From Puffinus mauretanicus (Eukaryota > Chordata > Aves > Procellariiformes > Procellariidae): a DNA stretch of 64,000 bases. Below the pieces are notes generated by a model. It had not been told where the DNA came from, did no database searches, and was given only the letters and a program-made list of their open reading frames with translations. A program made the position numbers and the translations under genes. Every line of letters begins with the position of its first letter. Within the stretch, counting starts at the first letter, position 1. Below are positions 12,541 to 24,097 of the stretch, in pieces. The stretch is from the NCBI GenBank assembly GCA_023333565.1, contig JAJKFH010001094.1, positions 930,001 through 994,000 on the forward strand, in the 5' to 3' direction.

Positions 12541-13081
12541 GTGCTACTAACTGTACTGGCATAGCTAAGTCCTCTTTGCATACTTTGTGCCTGACTGTTA
12601 GTGTTCTGCTGATAATGGCATAATCAGAATAATATACCTGCTGAATCAATTTAAGTAGTACCAACCATCATCCAATAATATAATCCTTGTACCATTTACT
12701 ATCCATTTTTGCTGACACTTTAAATGATCAGTAAGGAAATGGTCTAAAGGAATACCTTGGTTGCTATTTAGAGATTTTTGACAGCAATCACACAATTCAG
12801 CTAGTCCTTTGCTATAAAAAGGAAATACTTATAGTATTATAGATTCTACCATTTGAGATCAAATAAATGTAACTTTTAAAAGGATAGTTATTCTATGGAC
12901 AAGATGTCCATTACAAGATGAGGAAACAGCCACTTTTACAGAAGCTAATAATTTTCATTATTTCCACTTGACAATAGTTTTTTTGATTGGATTATGTGGC
13001 ATCAAAAGAAGTTTATACATTATAATACTAGAAATGGAGAATAAATAAGATAACCGTGGTTTTTTTTTTCTGACCTTTTAG

Positions 13082-13178
13082 GAAACAAACAGATTCTTTT
13101 ACTGTGTATTGTGCCCACAATATATCACTGAGCAGCAAATAATATTTTGTGAGCATAATTCAACCAGAAGGAAAGGCG
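13082..13178 (+). pseudogene. CATSPERB: CATSPERB relic exon (VLCPQYITEQQIIF)
   Basis: The acceptor follows a T-rich tract, gaccttttag, ending at 13081. The open frame contains YCVLCPQYITEQQIIFCEH, aligned with the ALAPQHTSLDEIIFFAY segment of the family. A GT at 13179 is the likely donor. The frame stays open well past it. Confidence 0.8.
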
Positions 13179-13714
13179 GTATCAAGAGCTCAAAAATTCA
13201 TACCCTCAATAAAGGTCAAGTGATACAGTATCAGTAAGATGCTGACAATAATATATCAAGACTTAATATGCTAGTATTTAATACTTCCAAATGGTAACTA
13301 ACAAAAGGGCATTGGCAAAATACTTCATAGTTTCTATTTTTACTTTTTTTTATATGCTGTTTTAGAAGCAATAAATAAATAATAACATGTTCTAACAAAT
13401 GTGAAATCTCATAATTTGGTTGTGGAAGTATGGTTGAATATGGCATTCTCTGTCAATTATTACTTTTTCAGCTTTTCAAAAACAGATCCACTACTAGTAA
13501 TTCTGATTCATGCAAAACTTTGCCAAAGCCCTGTGAATTCTCAGAGAATGTTAAAAAACATTGTCAGGTAGTTAACAGCAAAGATTAGAAATATTACCTC
13601 CTTTGCCGCGTTCTTGGTTGCTGGAGTGCAACAGCAGCAAATAAACTGGTTAAAATAGCAGTCATTTGAGCGAGTCGCAGTTAGTAGTTCTTGGAAAACT
13701 ACTAAGTGGAATAG

Positions 13715-13755
13715 ATCTGTGGGAATATTGTTTTATGTAGGACTGATGAATCTGG
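13715..13755 (+). pseudogene. CATSPERB: CATSPERB relic exon, short (CGNIVLCRTDESG)
   Basis: The frame ICGNIVLCRTDESG matches KFGNIHYGKVIHSG of the family, directly before the part encoded by the next relic (GPVGAAL versus GKTGRAY). The acceptor would be gtggaatag at 13714. The donor is unclear: phase predicts a cut after 13755, where the bases are TC, with a GT one base earlier. Confidence 0.5.
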
Positions 13756-14828
13756 TCCCTGAAATACAATGTTGTGGGGTTTGTAGAATCTGTGCTTATT
13801 ACTTGCTGTCTTCCTATGTGATAACGTGTGTTGAATCAGCAGTTTCCTGGTGCAATACACTTCAGCAGACTGTCATTGAGATCACCAGGGGTGGACCAAG
13901 ACTTATTTTCAGCTGATCCATTAGTGTTTGTAGTTATATCAGCATTTACATTTTGTAAATGAATATAAAGCGCATTCAAGTGATTCTGTACTTCTCAGCA
14001 ACAGGCTCTTGAAGTATTTGGTTTCTTTCAGAGAGAGAGAAAAACAGGGGGAAAACTGCTTCTGTTTTTCTAAAACAACTGAAAAGACTCAAGGTGTTAG
14101 AAGTCACCTCCTCAAACTATGGAGCTTACCTCATATACGAATAATGGAAAACATGGAGCTCTGAATAACCCTCTGTTGAAAGTACTTAGCAGTTCTTCTT
14201 CTTACATGGTTTATGGGGCATTTTATTCAGCCCCCAACTGTCTTTTTGCCACTCAGTCTGAGAGGACAGATCCTTGTATTAATTCTTCAAGGATTGCGAG
14301 GGTAGATTTCTTGTTAAAGGAGGCTAAAGTCTATGGTTCACTATTCTGATGTCTCTAAAGAAGAATCCTCTTCAGACCAACAGTACCAATTATTTCCTTG
14401 TATTTGCATGCACAGTTAATAGTACAAAATGGGCTGTCTGCACTGATGATTGACACCTCTGCTTTGACGGGAACAAGTTCTGAGAGCAGGGGCACAGCCT
14501 ATTTCCACAAACTATTGAGTCTGCCTTTAGCTCAGTATTGATGCCATCAGTATCACAATTTCTAGTTCCGAAGATTCATAGATTCCTTAGTCACCTACAT
14601 GATTCATACAGAAGTCTGGAACAGTCAGGAGATCCTTTCCTGGATGAGCTCAGGAACTAACAGATGCCATATACCTTAAAGTTAGAGACAGTGTCTTACT
14701 TTTTGAGTATTTATGCAACTTAGTGTAAGCAAAACACTTCTGTTATCAGTCCTAAAGACGTCTCTTCTTATTACTACCTTATCAGAAGTTTTCAGAAACA
14801 CCCGATGAGAAACAGAAGTTACATAGCA

Positions 14829-14918
14829 TCAGTGAGTATGGTAGATTATTAGCAGCAACGGTACCTGAGAAAATCTCTTGTGTTACCACCACTTCTAATA
14901 ATCTACCATACCCACTGA
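14829..14918. repeat. fold-back sequence, 24-bp near-perfect stem
   Basis: Bases 14829-14852 and 14895-14918 are inverted copies with a single mismatch (gagtatgg versus gggtatgg). They are separated by 42 bases whose own ends pair partly (ggta/tacc). It lies in a pseudogene intron and is not part of a recognised element. Confidence 0.8.
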
Positions 14919-16217
14919 CAAAATCAGTTTGACAGGTATTGTAAGAGATGTCAGTCAATCCCGAGAGATTCGTATCCTTAGCTACCCCTTCCTAGGAAAT
15001 CATTTGAATTACTCTCAGAAGCTGCATAATAGTACAATTTCCAATACATGGACACTCTACAGTTTCCACCTATCTTGCATATCTACTTTTCTCATCCTTG
15101 TTTACTAACTATGTATTTCTCTTCCACAAAAGTTCACAAACATGGGCCTGTCTGAAGTGATTCTTCAAGTGTGTCCACTGTTAAGCTGATCTATTTTATC
15201 TTTCTCTCTAGCTGTATCAGTTGTTAGCCACATTCCAAATGTTTATAGGTAGGTGGAGGTGGGAAGAAGCATGGAGGGGAGATAGGGCATTCATTCCCAT
15301 ACTGCATTTAATGTAATCATTGATTCATGTGTAAATCAACAGAGTAAAAACTTTGTGGTCTCTCATCATTACTTCTCCACCATATTCTGTCTTCCATAAA
15401 GTTTATGTATGCACCACAACCTAACCTACTTTGTAACATTCTAAAAATTTGGGGTTTTTTAAGAATTCTGATTTCTGAGGAAATGGTTGCTCTGTACATT
15501 TCAGATGTCATTGTATAGAAATTTCTTAAATTCTTCACTGCCTTTACTGAGCTGTGTAAGGACCAGGCCATTTCAGCTCAAGTATGTGCCACCTTACATG
15601 AATGTGTGCTCCAAGACAGCTCTTTCAGAGGTTACAAGGCAGATTACTGTGCATTTTAGCAAAGAAAAAGCAACTTCTGCTGCTTTTTATGAGTACTCCC
15701 GTAAGAAAGAGAGATTATAGAAACTGTATTCTCTGTGTATGTGCATGTATGTATCATATCTATGTATATAGACAGAGAGACTATAAGACTACAAGTAATT
15801 TTAGTGTGGTTACTTAGTTTGAATTTGATAAAGCTGTGTTTCACTCACTGAACAACTCAGCGCCTTCTGGCAATAAATCTACCAATACCTGCAGAATACA
15901 TATGGACAAGGCTATGTGAACTCTGTTTACTAGAAGGAAGGTAAGTAACTGCTCTTTGTCTTTTTCAGCAGGCAGGCAAAGGGCATACAATTAAAGAATC
16001 TAAGCCTGTCCTGCCAGTTGGTAGCATTATGAGGACCTGCTTTCAAATATCGTTTCACCTGTGCAGGTCACCTGGCATCCACATCTGGTATTTGCCAGTT
16101 TGCTTTGACTTTGGAGAGTTTTTCTTTAGAATTTGTAAAAATAGTGTGCAATACACATGATTTCTACTTAGGGAATTATCCAACACAATAAGAAAATTAT
16201 ACTTCTTGTCATTACAG

Positions 16218-16411
16218 GCCAGTTGGAGCAGCTCTGGTAGTCAGTGACTTCCCCCTGGGACATTCTTCGCATTATTTATCCTCTGTGATTGTAAATGTTC
16301 TGGAGAAGTTTCCCATTCAATCTGAAGGAAGCAGTCCCTGCATAAAACATACATTAACTGTTACGAAGGGCTTAAAGGACACGAGCATTACACTCCACCT
16401 TTCTAATCCTG
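16218..16411 (+). pseudogene. CATSPERB: CATSPERB relic exon (HYLSSVIVNV...SPCIKHTL)
   Basis: The acceptor cattacag ends at 16217 and the donor gtaagc starts at 16412. Both are consensus. Sixty-four open codons include SSHYLSSVIVNVLEKF and SEGSSPCIKHTLTV, matching the GFLSSVIAEM and NESSCLSSSLLIN stretch. The last base joins to GT at 22702 to give Gly, so phase is conserved. The exon itself carries no disabling change. Confidence 0.95.
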
Positions 16412-17837
16412 GTAAGCTGCAGATGCATTTGATCATGAGTCATTAATTTGTTACAGTAAAAGGGATATTAATATACATTCCCTCTTATTTCAAGCCACGA
16501 ATTGCAGTCCTGCATTGCAATACCACCATTTCCTATTCTAAATAGGCACACCACTTCTTTGCGGGGGGGAAGCTCCATATGAAATGCAAGTGCCAGAGAA
16601 CAGACTAGCTAAAGGCATTGCCTTTAGCAGATGCAAAGTATTTTACGTCTCTGGCAATTAGTAGCAGCTCCCAGATCACAGCTTCTCCTCAGTTCTGAAT
16701 GCAGCAGGATTCAAAAGATCCCATACCTTATAGAGGCAAAATTTTCTTATTGGCAGCTTGTCAGAGTCCAATGCTCTCTGACCAGGTTCTTTTAGATATT
16801 CCACACGAGGAGGGTTTAATGTTTAATATCAAATTTACTTATTTGGTATATTTGGCATTACATGAGGGTTTGATTTAGCAGAGTGATACAGCAATGAACT
16901 GAAATCACAACACAAGTATAATATAGCAATTGCAATATTCAACTGTAGTTGAAGCTCGATGTAAATGTGATTCTCATTACTGGTCTCTGGATGCTCACTG
17001 TCGTGACACTGGGTACCCCCAGTCATGTAGAAGGAATAAGTGGATTGAAGCCAGCGCAAGCCTGTTGCTCCCTTCGAAGTTTATTATTTGTCCCATTTTT
17101 ATGCTTTATGCTAGTTTGAGCTACCTATACACTGCCCTCCCCCCCAGCATCCCCCAGTGCTGGTCTGGCTAGCTCACGAAGACATTATTCTTTCTGGATA
17201 GTCTCAGGGAAGCTGATGATTCACTGGTGCAGCTGTCTTATCTAAAACCAAAGTCACCCTCCAGTCTCCTGGTATCGAGGTAAGTTCAGCTTGCTTTATT
17301 TTACATTCTTGCCTGAGATCACTGGGTTTTGCCCTTCTTTGAGCTCTCCTCCACTGCAGGGGTGTGCTGGCTGGTTACACAGCTGAACTGCCAAAGCCCC
17401 GACTGAGTCCAGAAGTCAGTGGATGTTGGTGGCTGTACCACCACTTATGGCTTTGCCTTCCTTAAGCAACAGTAATAGCTGGCTTACAGAAGTCCTTGCT
17501 AAATCCCGTTACCACAAAGCCCAGCATGCTACAAGCAGCCTGGTCTTGTGAATAGCAAGGGATGCCAGAAGCTGTTGCTCTGTGAGTAGCAGCTCCTGCC
17601 TCACGTTTCTGCTGAGCTCATAACCTAAGCTTTTAAACTCATAAACATTTTCCACTTATTTCAAGCATGCATGTAAATGTGGTTATAGTTGTCTATAAAT
17701 AAATAGACTCTTAAATATTTTTTTCTTTTTAGTTGTGATACGCTTTGAACATAGTCATATAATCATTTTAGAAATCACTATAGTATATTAAGATGTTATC
17801 AATCACCAAGTGATTATTAGCACTCCAAAATTTTTGA
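16412..17837. other. pseudogene intron, nothing firmly recognised
   Basis: It contains a tight 10-bp palindrome at 16608-16628 and a moderately GC-rich stretch at about 17000-17640. The latter has some LTR-like composition (CTATAAATAAATAG follows near 17693) but no clear LTR ends, primer-binding site or duplicated target. Confidence 0.35.
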
Positions 17838-19040
17838 TGAACTTACAAGTCACTTCAAGACCTTATCCAAGGCTGTGGATGTGGTCTACCTGGACTTCAG
17901 TAAGGCCTTTGACACTGTCTCCCACAGCATTCTCCTAGAGAAGCTGGCGGCTCACGGCCTAGACAGGTACACTCTTCGCTGGGTAAAAAAACTGGCTGGA
18001 CGGCCGAGCCCAGAGAGTTGTGGTCAACGGAGTTAAATCCAGTTGGCGGCCGGTCACGAGCGGTGTTCCCCAGGGCTCAGTTTTGGGGCTGGTCCTGTTC
18101 AATATCTTTATCGACGATCTGGACGAGGGGATCGAGTGCTCCCTCAGTAAGTTTGCAGATGACACCAAGCTGGGCAGGAGTGTTGATCTGCTGGAGGGTA
18201 GGAAGGCTCTGCAGAGGGACCTGGACAGGCTGGATCGATGGGCCCAGGCCAACTGTATGAGGTTCAACAAGGCCAAGTGCCGGGTCCTGCACTTCGGCCA
18301 CAACAACCCCAGGCAACGCTACAGGCTTGGGGAAGAGTGGCTGGAAAGCTGCCCAGAGGAAAAGGACCTGGGGGTGCTGGTTGACAGCCGGCTGAACATG
18401 AGCCGGCAGTGTGCCCAGGTGGCCAAGAAGGCCAACGGCATCCTGGCCTGTATCAGAAATGGTGTGGCCAGCAGGATCAGGGAGGTGATCGTGCCCCTGT
18501 ACTCGCACTGGTGAGGCCGCACCTCGAATCTTGTGTTCAGTTTTGGGCCCCCACTACAAGAAGGACATGGAGGTGCTGGAGCCGCGGTCCAGAGAAGGGC
18601 AACGAAGCTGGTGAAGGGTCCGGAGCACAAGTCTGATGAGGAGTGGCTGAGGGAACTGGGCTTGTTTAGTCTGGAGAAGAGGAGGCTGAGGGGAGACTCC
18701 TCATCGCCTACAACTACCTGAAAGGAGGTTGTAGCGAGGTGGGGGCTGGTCTCTCTCCCAAGTAACAAGCTTACAGGACGAGAGGAAATGGCCTCAAGTT
18801 GCGCCAAGGGAGGTTTAGATAGGACATTAGGAGAAATTTCTTTACTGAAAGAGTGGTCAGGCCTTGGAACAGGCTGCCTAGGGAAGTGGTAGAGTCACCA
18901 TCCCTGGAAGTATTTAAAAGACGTGTAGATGAGGCCCTTAGGGACATGGTGTAGGGGGCATGGTGTGTTGGATTGACGGTTGGACTCGATGATCTTAAAG
19001 GTCTTTTCCAACCTTAATGATTCTATGATTCTATGATTCT
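17838..19040 (+). mobile_element. CR1 LINE, 5'-truncated, reverse-transcriptase C-terminal half
   Basis: It encodes degenerate CR1 ORF2. Reverse-transcriptase motif A (YLDFSKAFDTVSH), motif B (GVPQGSVLG) and motif C (FADDTKL) are all visible, followed by the conserved C-terminal tail and 3' UTR. The 3' end has ATTCTATG-type octamers at about 19012-19040. An extra A at about 17983-17989, a missing base near 18508 and other shifts break the frame, so it is inactive. A 19-bp tandem duplication abuts its 3' end. It lies sense to the CATSPERB relic, in the intron before the exon at 22702. Confidence 0.95.
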
Positions 19041-19078
19041 TATGGAAGCAAAATCCACTTATGGAAGCAAAATCCACT
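19041..19078. repeat. 19-bp perfect tandem duplication at CR1 3' junction
   Basis: TATGGAAGCAAAATCCACT occurs at 19041-19059 and again at 19060-19078, directly after the CR1 octamer tail. CR1 elements usually lack clear target-site duplications, so this is either insertion-linked or an independent slippage event. Confidence 0.9.
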
Positions 19079-22000
19079 ACAGTTCAAAGTCAGCTGCCTG
19101 CATTTTAATCACCTTCAGCAATGTTACAGTGTTTGACATGTTAGTATGGTAAGGGGAGTGGAAGAATCATTGCTCCATCCATTTGCTTCATCTCTTTCTG
19201 AGCTGGCTGCACTACAGATCACTCAGTGGTCTGCAAATTAGTTGAGGATGAAAATGTGTTGACTTTAGATAAAAACAATCCAAAAGTCAAAACTGTATTG
19301 TCTGTCTTTCTGAAGTATGCTAAATTTAGTAGCATATTGGTTCAGCTAAGAGAATAAATTAGTAACTGAGACGGGTATTTCATTATAATGTGCATACAAA
19401 TGTATGTTCTTTGGACACAAGTGGCATTAAGCACGAAGTGGGGGCTTTTTCTGAGCCACTTTCAGCCAGTGGTCAGGCCAAGCAGCTTAGTGTCTCTCAT
19501 TTTATTTAGTGCTTATTCTGCTATTTCTTGGCTTTCTGCTCCTTTTTCCGTCAGTTCCCGTGTTTTTCCTTACTCCTCCTATTTCACCTTCACTGATGCA
19601 ATGCTCCCTTTCAGCCAATCTCTACTCTTTGGGCACAGCTTGTATTCCACTTTTCCCCATGACTTTGAGGCAGAGGCCTCTCAGGTTTCATCTCTTTCAT
19701 AAAGCAGCTCAGACTCTTTTTACACTGCTCTTAAAGAAAGGTGGTTTCTATACCTACCAGTACCACAAGCCTAGTAAATTCATAACATCCTCATCTTCTT
19801 TCAACTCATGGTCCTGATGAGGTTTAAAAGAACATCATTGTAAACAACTCTTCCCGGCAAGGCAACAAACATCTAATTGAACATTCTGTGCAGTCTTAAC
19901 TATATTTATTTATTTGTTTGTTTATTTCCACTTTTTTTTTCTTTTAGGTTATATTCACATCACCAGATTAAACCAATATATTTGGATTGAAATTGTCATG
20001 GAGATTTCTCCTTCCTTTTTGGTTTTTGTTCAGCTGCCAGAGAGTAGTTTCTTTTAGCGAGCCCCTCAGGGATGGTTAACATCTCCCCACGGGCAGAGGC
20101 CTAAGCACATCATTGGCACAGAGCCCATTTAAGGTCTCACATGACGTTACTGGGCAGAGGCTCTGTATCCGTAAAGGAGTCTTTTCACTGTGAACATTCC
20201 TTAGCTAACACAAATGCTTACGTCATTTGACAAAGGTTTTGTGATTCCCAAGGCATAATGAGCAGTTTTGAAATAGTGATACAAACTCAAATCATCCTTT
20301 CCCGACCTAGTGCAGTGAATTGATACCTACTTTGGTCACTTCTTTTCTCTTTTTTTTTCTTACTGCATCCAGAAAGGTCTCAATATAGTGTTCTGAGGAA
20401 AGAATACTGCCTCCCAAATGCCTCTTTTTGCCTAATTACTTTCTAATTGCACCCAAAGATGATATCATTATCTGCCCCATAGGAAGCCCTAATTTGATCT
20501 GAATTTTCTCAGTAGCTTGTAAGTTCTTTTCTCTGTTTGTTACTGGGAAATGTTGAGGTGAATGGTAAAAGATCAGCTTCTCACAAAGTTCAGTCTTGTG
20601 CCAGATGACCACCTATGTCTTTGTTAACTGCATGTTAACCAGAAAATCTCTGGTTTTGTTGCCTTCATTTTCAGGTGTGACATTGCACTGGACAAATCTA
20701 CAAGAAATTCCAGAAGCTTCCTTTTCTCACCTCCCTTTCTTATCTATACACAGTTACTAAATTTGTTGGTTAAGATTAAGCAACTGCAGTTCCCCTTGCA
20801 CTATCTGTTATTTGTTGGAAACACTCAGCGCAATTCCAGGGATATATTTTGCTTCTGAGCATCAAGAAAGTTTGAAACCATAAAACTGAATTTAACTTTT
20901 TTAAAAACTGAAATTAAAAGATACTGCATCGGGTAACCACTCTCGGGATTTCTACCTTGTCAAAGGAGAACATTTCCACTACAAATCAATTGATTTCCCC
21001 AATGTACCCATAGCCTTGAGTCTTCATGATTCTTTTCCTGAGACTATTTCAGAACTATTTATAGTGAAATCCTGACAAAACTGCTTCATGGTAACTGTTG
21101 TTCAAGTGCACGTTTTTATCCTGAAATAAATATGAGCTAATATAAGGATGCTTATTTCATAATGGATGCAGCATAGATGACATCCCATTGACCACTGAGT
21201 AAGAGCAGCTAGATGTTGGGAGGCTATACGCTAGCAAATCCTACAGTAGGGTACGGTGGGCATGCACCTGTTAGTGTATTTCTAAACCCATGGACAGACA
21301 GACATCTAAATGCACCTTCACAGATTAGCAGTCCACACCAAAATTAGGTGCAGGTAATCTCTGTTACCCTTGCTTACACATGCCCAGCGTAAGTCTTTTG
21401 GAAGTTCCACAGGTTCTGGGTGGAGGCTGCTATTTCTGTTCTGTAGAACTAAACGGACTTCAGTCACTTCTTTAATAATTGCTTTAATAATTTATGAAGG
21501 GCAGCTGCTATACCTGCCAGTTTCAAAAGGACTTAACCCTACCCAAACAATATTTTAATAACTTTTTAAACGATTTTCACTTCCTCACTGTTGTAAATTA
21601 TTACGGAGATTATTAATATTTAATGTCACATTCCAACAGTGTCCAGAAAACGTACAATGAAAGTAGAAAAAGGCATGTAAAGCTAGGTGGATGGTGAAGA
21701 ACTATGAAAGGTAATTCGAAATGTGGACAAGGAGAGACTGGTCAGCAAAAATCTTCTGAGATCTGAGCTGTTCACACACTTCCTGATTCTTTCTTCCCAG
21801 AAAGGGAAACTACAATCAGTATCTTTGAAAAGCCAGTATACTCTAAGCCTGAATTGTCCTTCCTTTCATGGAGTGTATGTCTTCAATTCCTAAACTTTGG
21901 CTAATTAAAAATAATAATCTTTAGTTAAATTTTATACAGTACTATTTAAAAAATATATGTTTTAAAAGCTCAAACTGGATTAATTTTCTAAGACAAAAAG

Positions 22001-22701
22001 CAGCTACATTATTCTTAAATTTTGTTACAAGTATATGTAAGGTGATTCTGCATGGTTTGCTTAGCAGCAAGTTTTATGCTACACCTAAATTTCTTTTTGG
22101 TGTAGCTATTGAAATCAAAATTGAAACATAAATATTCAGAGAGCCAGACTTGACTCCTGCTGCAGTGCACAAAGCAGAGTTTGAAGTCACTTTGCAAGGA
22201 ATGGGACAGGCCCCAAAACATGTTTCTATGTCATTTCTTGCCTGTGTGTTGGTCAGAAAGGCAAGCTTAAATGAAAATAAAATTGTGATTAGCTAGGGGA
22301 CTTTTCTCCTATTCCATCTCCACTGGTAATAATGGCATTGAATTGGTGCTTTGAGGGAAGGTGATTTTCATTAATATTTTTAAATGAATTATGGGATATA
22401 TGCTGTAACCCTGTAACTTTATACATCGTGTTAAAATGGAAGTGCTGATCATGCCATGGATTCTACCTCTAATGGTGAGATTGGTGTAACTAACATGAAT
22501 TTGTTAATCAATGAGGAATTTTACTCAGAAGCTTGTTCATGAACATTTTAAACTGAAGCTATAGGGCAGATTGTATTGCTTTGTGGTCTTTCAAGTAGCA
22601 GGGATAAGGAAATACTCAAAATGAAGGTCATGATATGGCCACAGAACCACAATGCTAAAAATAAACAAGCAAACTTTAACTCTTTGCTTTGCTTTTCTTA
22701 G
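19079..22701. other. pseudogene intron, nothing recognised
   Basis: AT-rich intron. Open frames such as those at 19388-19817 show no splice context or known domain. No RNA gene or repeat family could be supported. Confidence 0.4.
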
Positions 22702-23029
22702 GTAAAAATGGATTTAGAAGCACTGATGTGGAAAAGACAGTAGTGATTCCAGGGAACAGTGGCTTCTTAATCACAAGGATTCTGGACAGTAAAACTGCTA
22801 TAGCAGAGCCCACCATGTCTGACAAGGTGCCTTTCGACAGGAGCTTTGCATCCAAGCAATGGTTCTTGCATGATTTTGGTACTACAAATGGAAAAAAAAT
22901 GAGACCTGAAGTTAGAAGGGTGCAGATATTCGATGCAAGACTATAATAACATAGCAAAGAATGGTATTAAATACTTGGATCTGAACACAACCTACACTTT
23001 CAGATTCAGAGCAGTCCCTCAATATACAG
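22702..23029 (+). pseudogene. CATSPERB: CATSPERB relic exon (DVEKTVVIPGNSGFLITRIL), stop plus frameshift
   Basis: The largest relic at 328 bases, with consensus acceptor tttcttag and donor GTGAGA at 23030. Its first half reads DVEKTVVIPGNSGFLITRIL then FASKQWFLHDFGTTNGKK, matching DIEKTVVLPG, LITSIL and TWFLYNFGQRNG. The second half, one frame over, reads LEGCRYSMQDYN then IKYLDLNTTYTFRFRAVPQY, matching the KPCNYWFQHDD and VKYIDLGNSYVLKAKV part. Between them are an A8 run (22892-22899) that looks one base too long and a TGA (22900-22902) where the family has Trp. Confidence 0.97.
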
Positions 23030-23495
23030 GTGAGAGACCTAGCATTTAGTCCTTTTTTAAGCATATAGTTTGTGTGCAATACATGAACTGGCCATTAGCT
23101 GGTTTGTGTGACTTTGCACAGCTCAATAATCTCAGCAAATCTAAACTTTATGTATGTCTACTAAAATATTTCTTCCTTATTTTCAAATGCTATTACCTGG
23201 GAAATGTATTCTAAATGCTTATATTCAGCCAAAAGTGAATCTTACCAGATTCTGTCTGTCTTGTCTTTTCTACTGAGAAGTAAAAGCACTTTACTTTGGC
23301 TGTTATGAAATCTTTTAAGTCTTTTTCAATTCGGCAATGTCCATACATGTGTTATGTTTTGTCAAATACCTTAGCACTGGCCTAATTTAAAGTGTTAAGC
23401 AAACTATAAATGTGAAGTCTATAGGTTCATCTGTAATTTTGATTCAATATCTCAAAGTTAATTTGAGAAATGGGCACCATTCCATTGATTTCAGT

Positions 23496-24097
23496 GCCAA
23501 CGGCATCCTGGCCTGTATCAGAAATAGTGTGGCCAGCAGGAGCAGGGAGGTGATCGTGCCCCTGTACTCGGCACTGGTGAGGCCGCACCTCGAATCCTCT
23601 GTTCAGTTTTGGGCCCCTCACTACAAGAAGGACATTGAGGTGCTGGAGCGTGTCCAGAGAAGGGCAACGAAGCTGGTGAAGGGCCTGGAGCACAAGTCTT
23701 ATGAGGAGCGGCTGAGGGAACTGGGGTTGTTTAGTCTGGAGAAGAGGAGGCTGAGGGGAGACCTCATCGCGCTCTACAACTACCTGAAAGGAGGTTGTGG
23801 CGAGGTGGGTGTTGGTCTCTTCTCCCAAGTAACAAGCGATAGGACGAGAGGACATGGCCTCAAGTTGCGCCAAGGGAGGTTTAGATTGGACATTAGGAGA
23901 AATTTCTTTACTGGAAGAGTGGTCAGGCCTTGGAACAGGCTGCCCAGGGAAGTGGTTGAGTCACCATCCCTGGAAGTATTTAAAAGACGTGTAGATGTGG
24001 TGCGTAGGGACACGGTTTAGTGGGCATGGTGGTGTTGGGTTGACGGTTGGGCTTGATGATCTTAGAGGTCTTTTCCAACCTTAATGATTCTATGATT
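23496..24097 (+). mobile_element. CR1 LINE 3' fragment
   Basis: A 5'-truncated CR1, from the [10 protein letters not shown] segment through [19 protein letters not shown] and [19 protein letters not shown] to a 3' tail with TGATTCTATGATT. It is the same subfamily as the copy at 17838 and covers the same last 600 or so bases in the same orientation. Its open frame of about 170 codons is the ORF2 C-terminus, not a host gene. Confidence 0.95.

Noticed and set aside
15214..15252. A 37-base segment with ideal acceptor and donor (tctctctag ... GTAGGT)
   Set aside because: Its translation matches nothing in CATSPERB, and the surrounding relics already account for that part of the protein.
17000..17640. 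Possible solo LTR
   Set aside because: Composition differs from the flanks, but no matching TG...CA ends, target duplication or other LTR signals were found.
18020..18514. A 164-codon open frame
   Set aside because: Reverse-transcriptase part of the CR1 element; shifted frames on both sides show it is inactive.
23412..24020. A 202-codon open frame that looks like a gene
   Set aside because: It is the CR1 ORF2 C-terminal region preceded by unrelated intronic codons.
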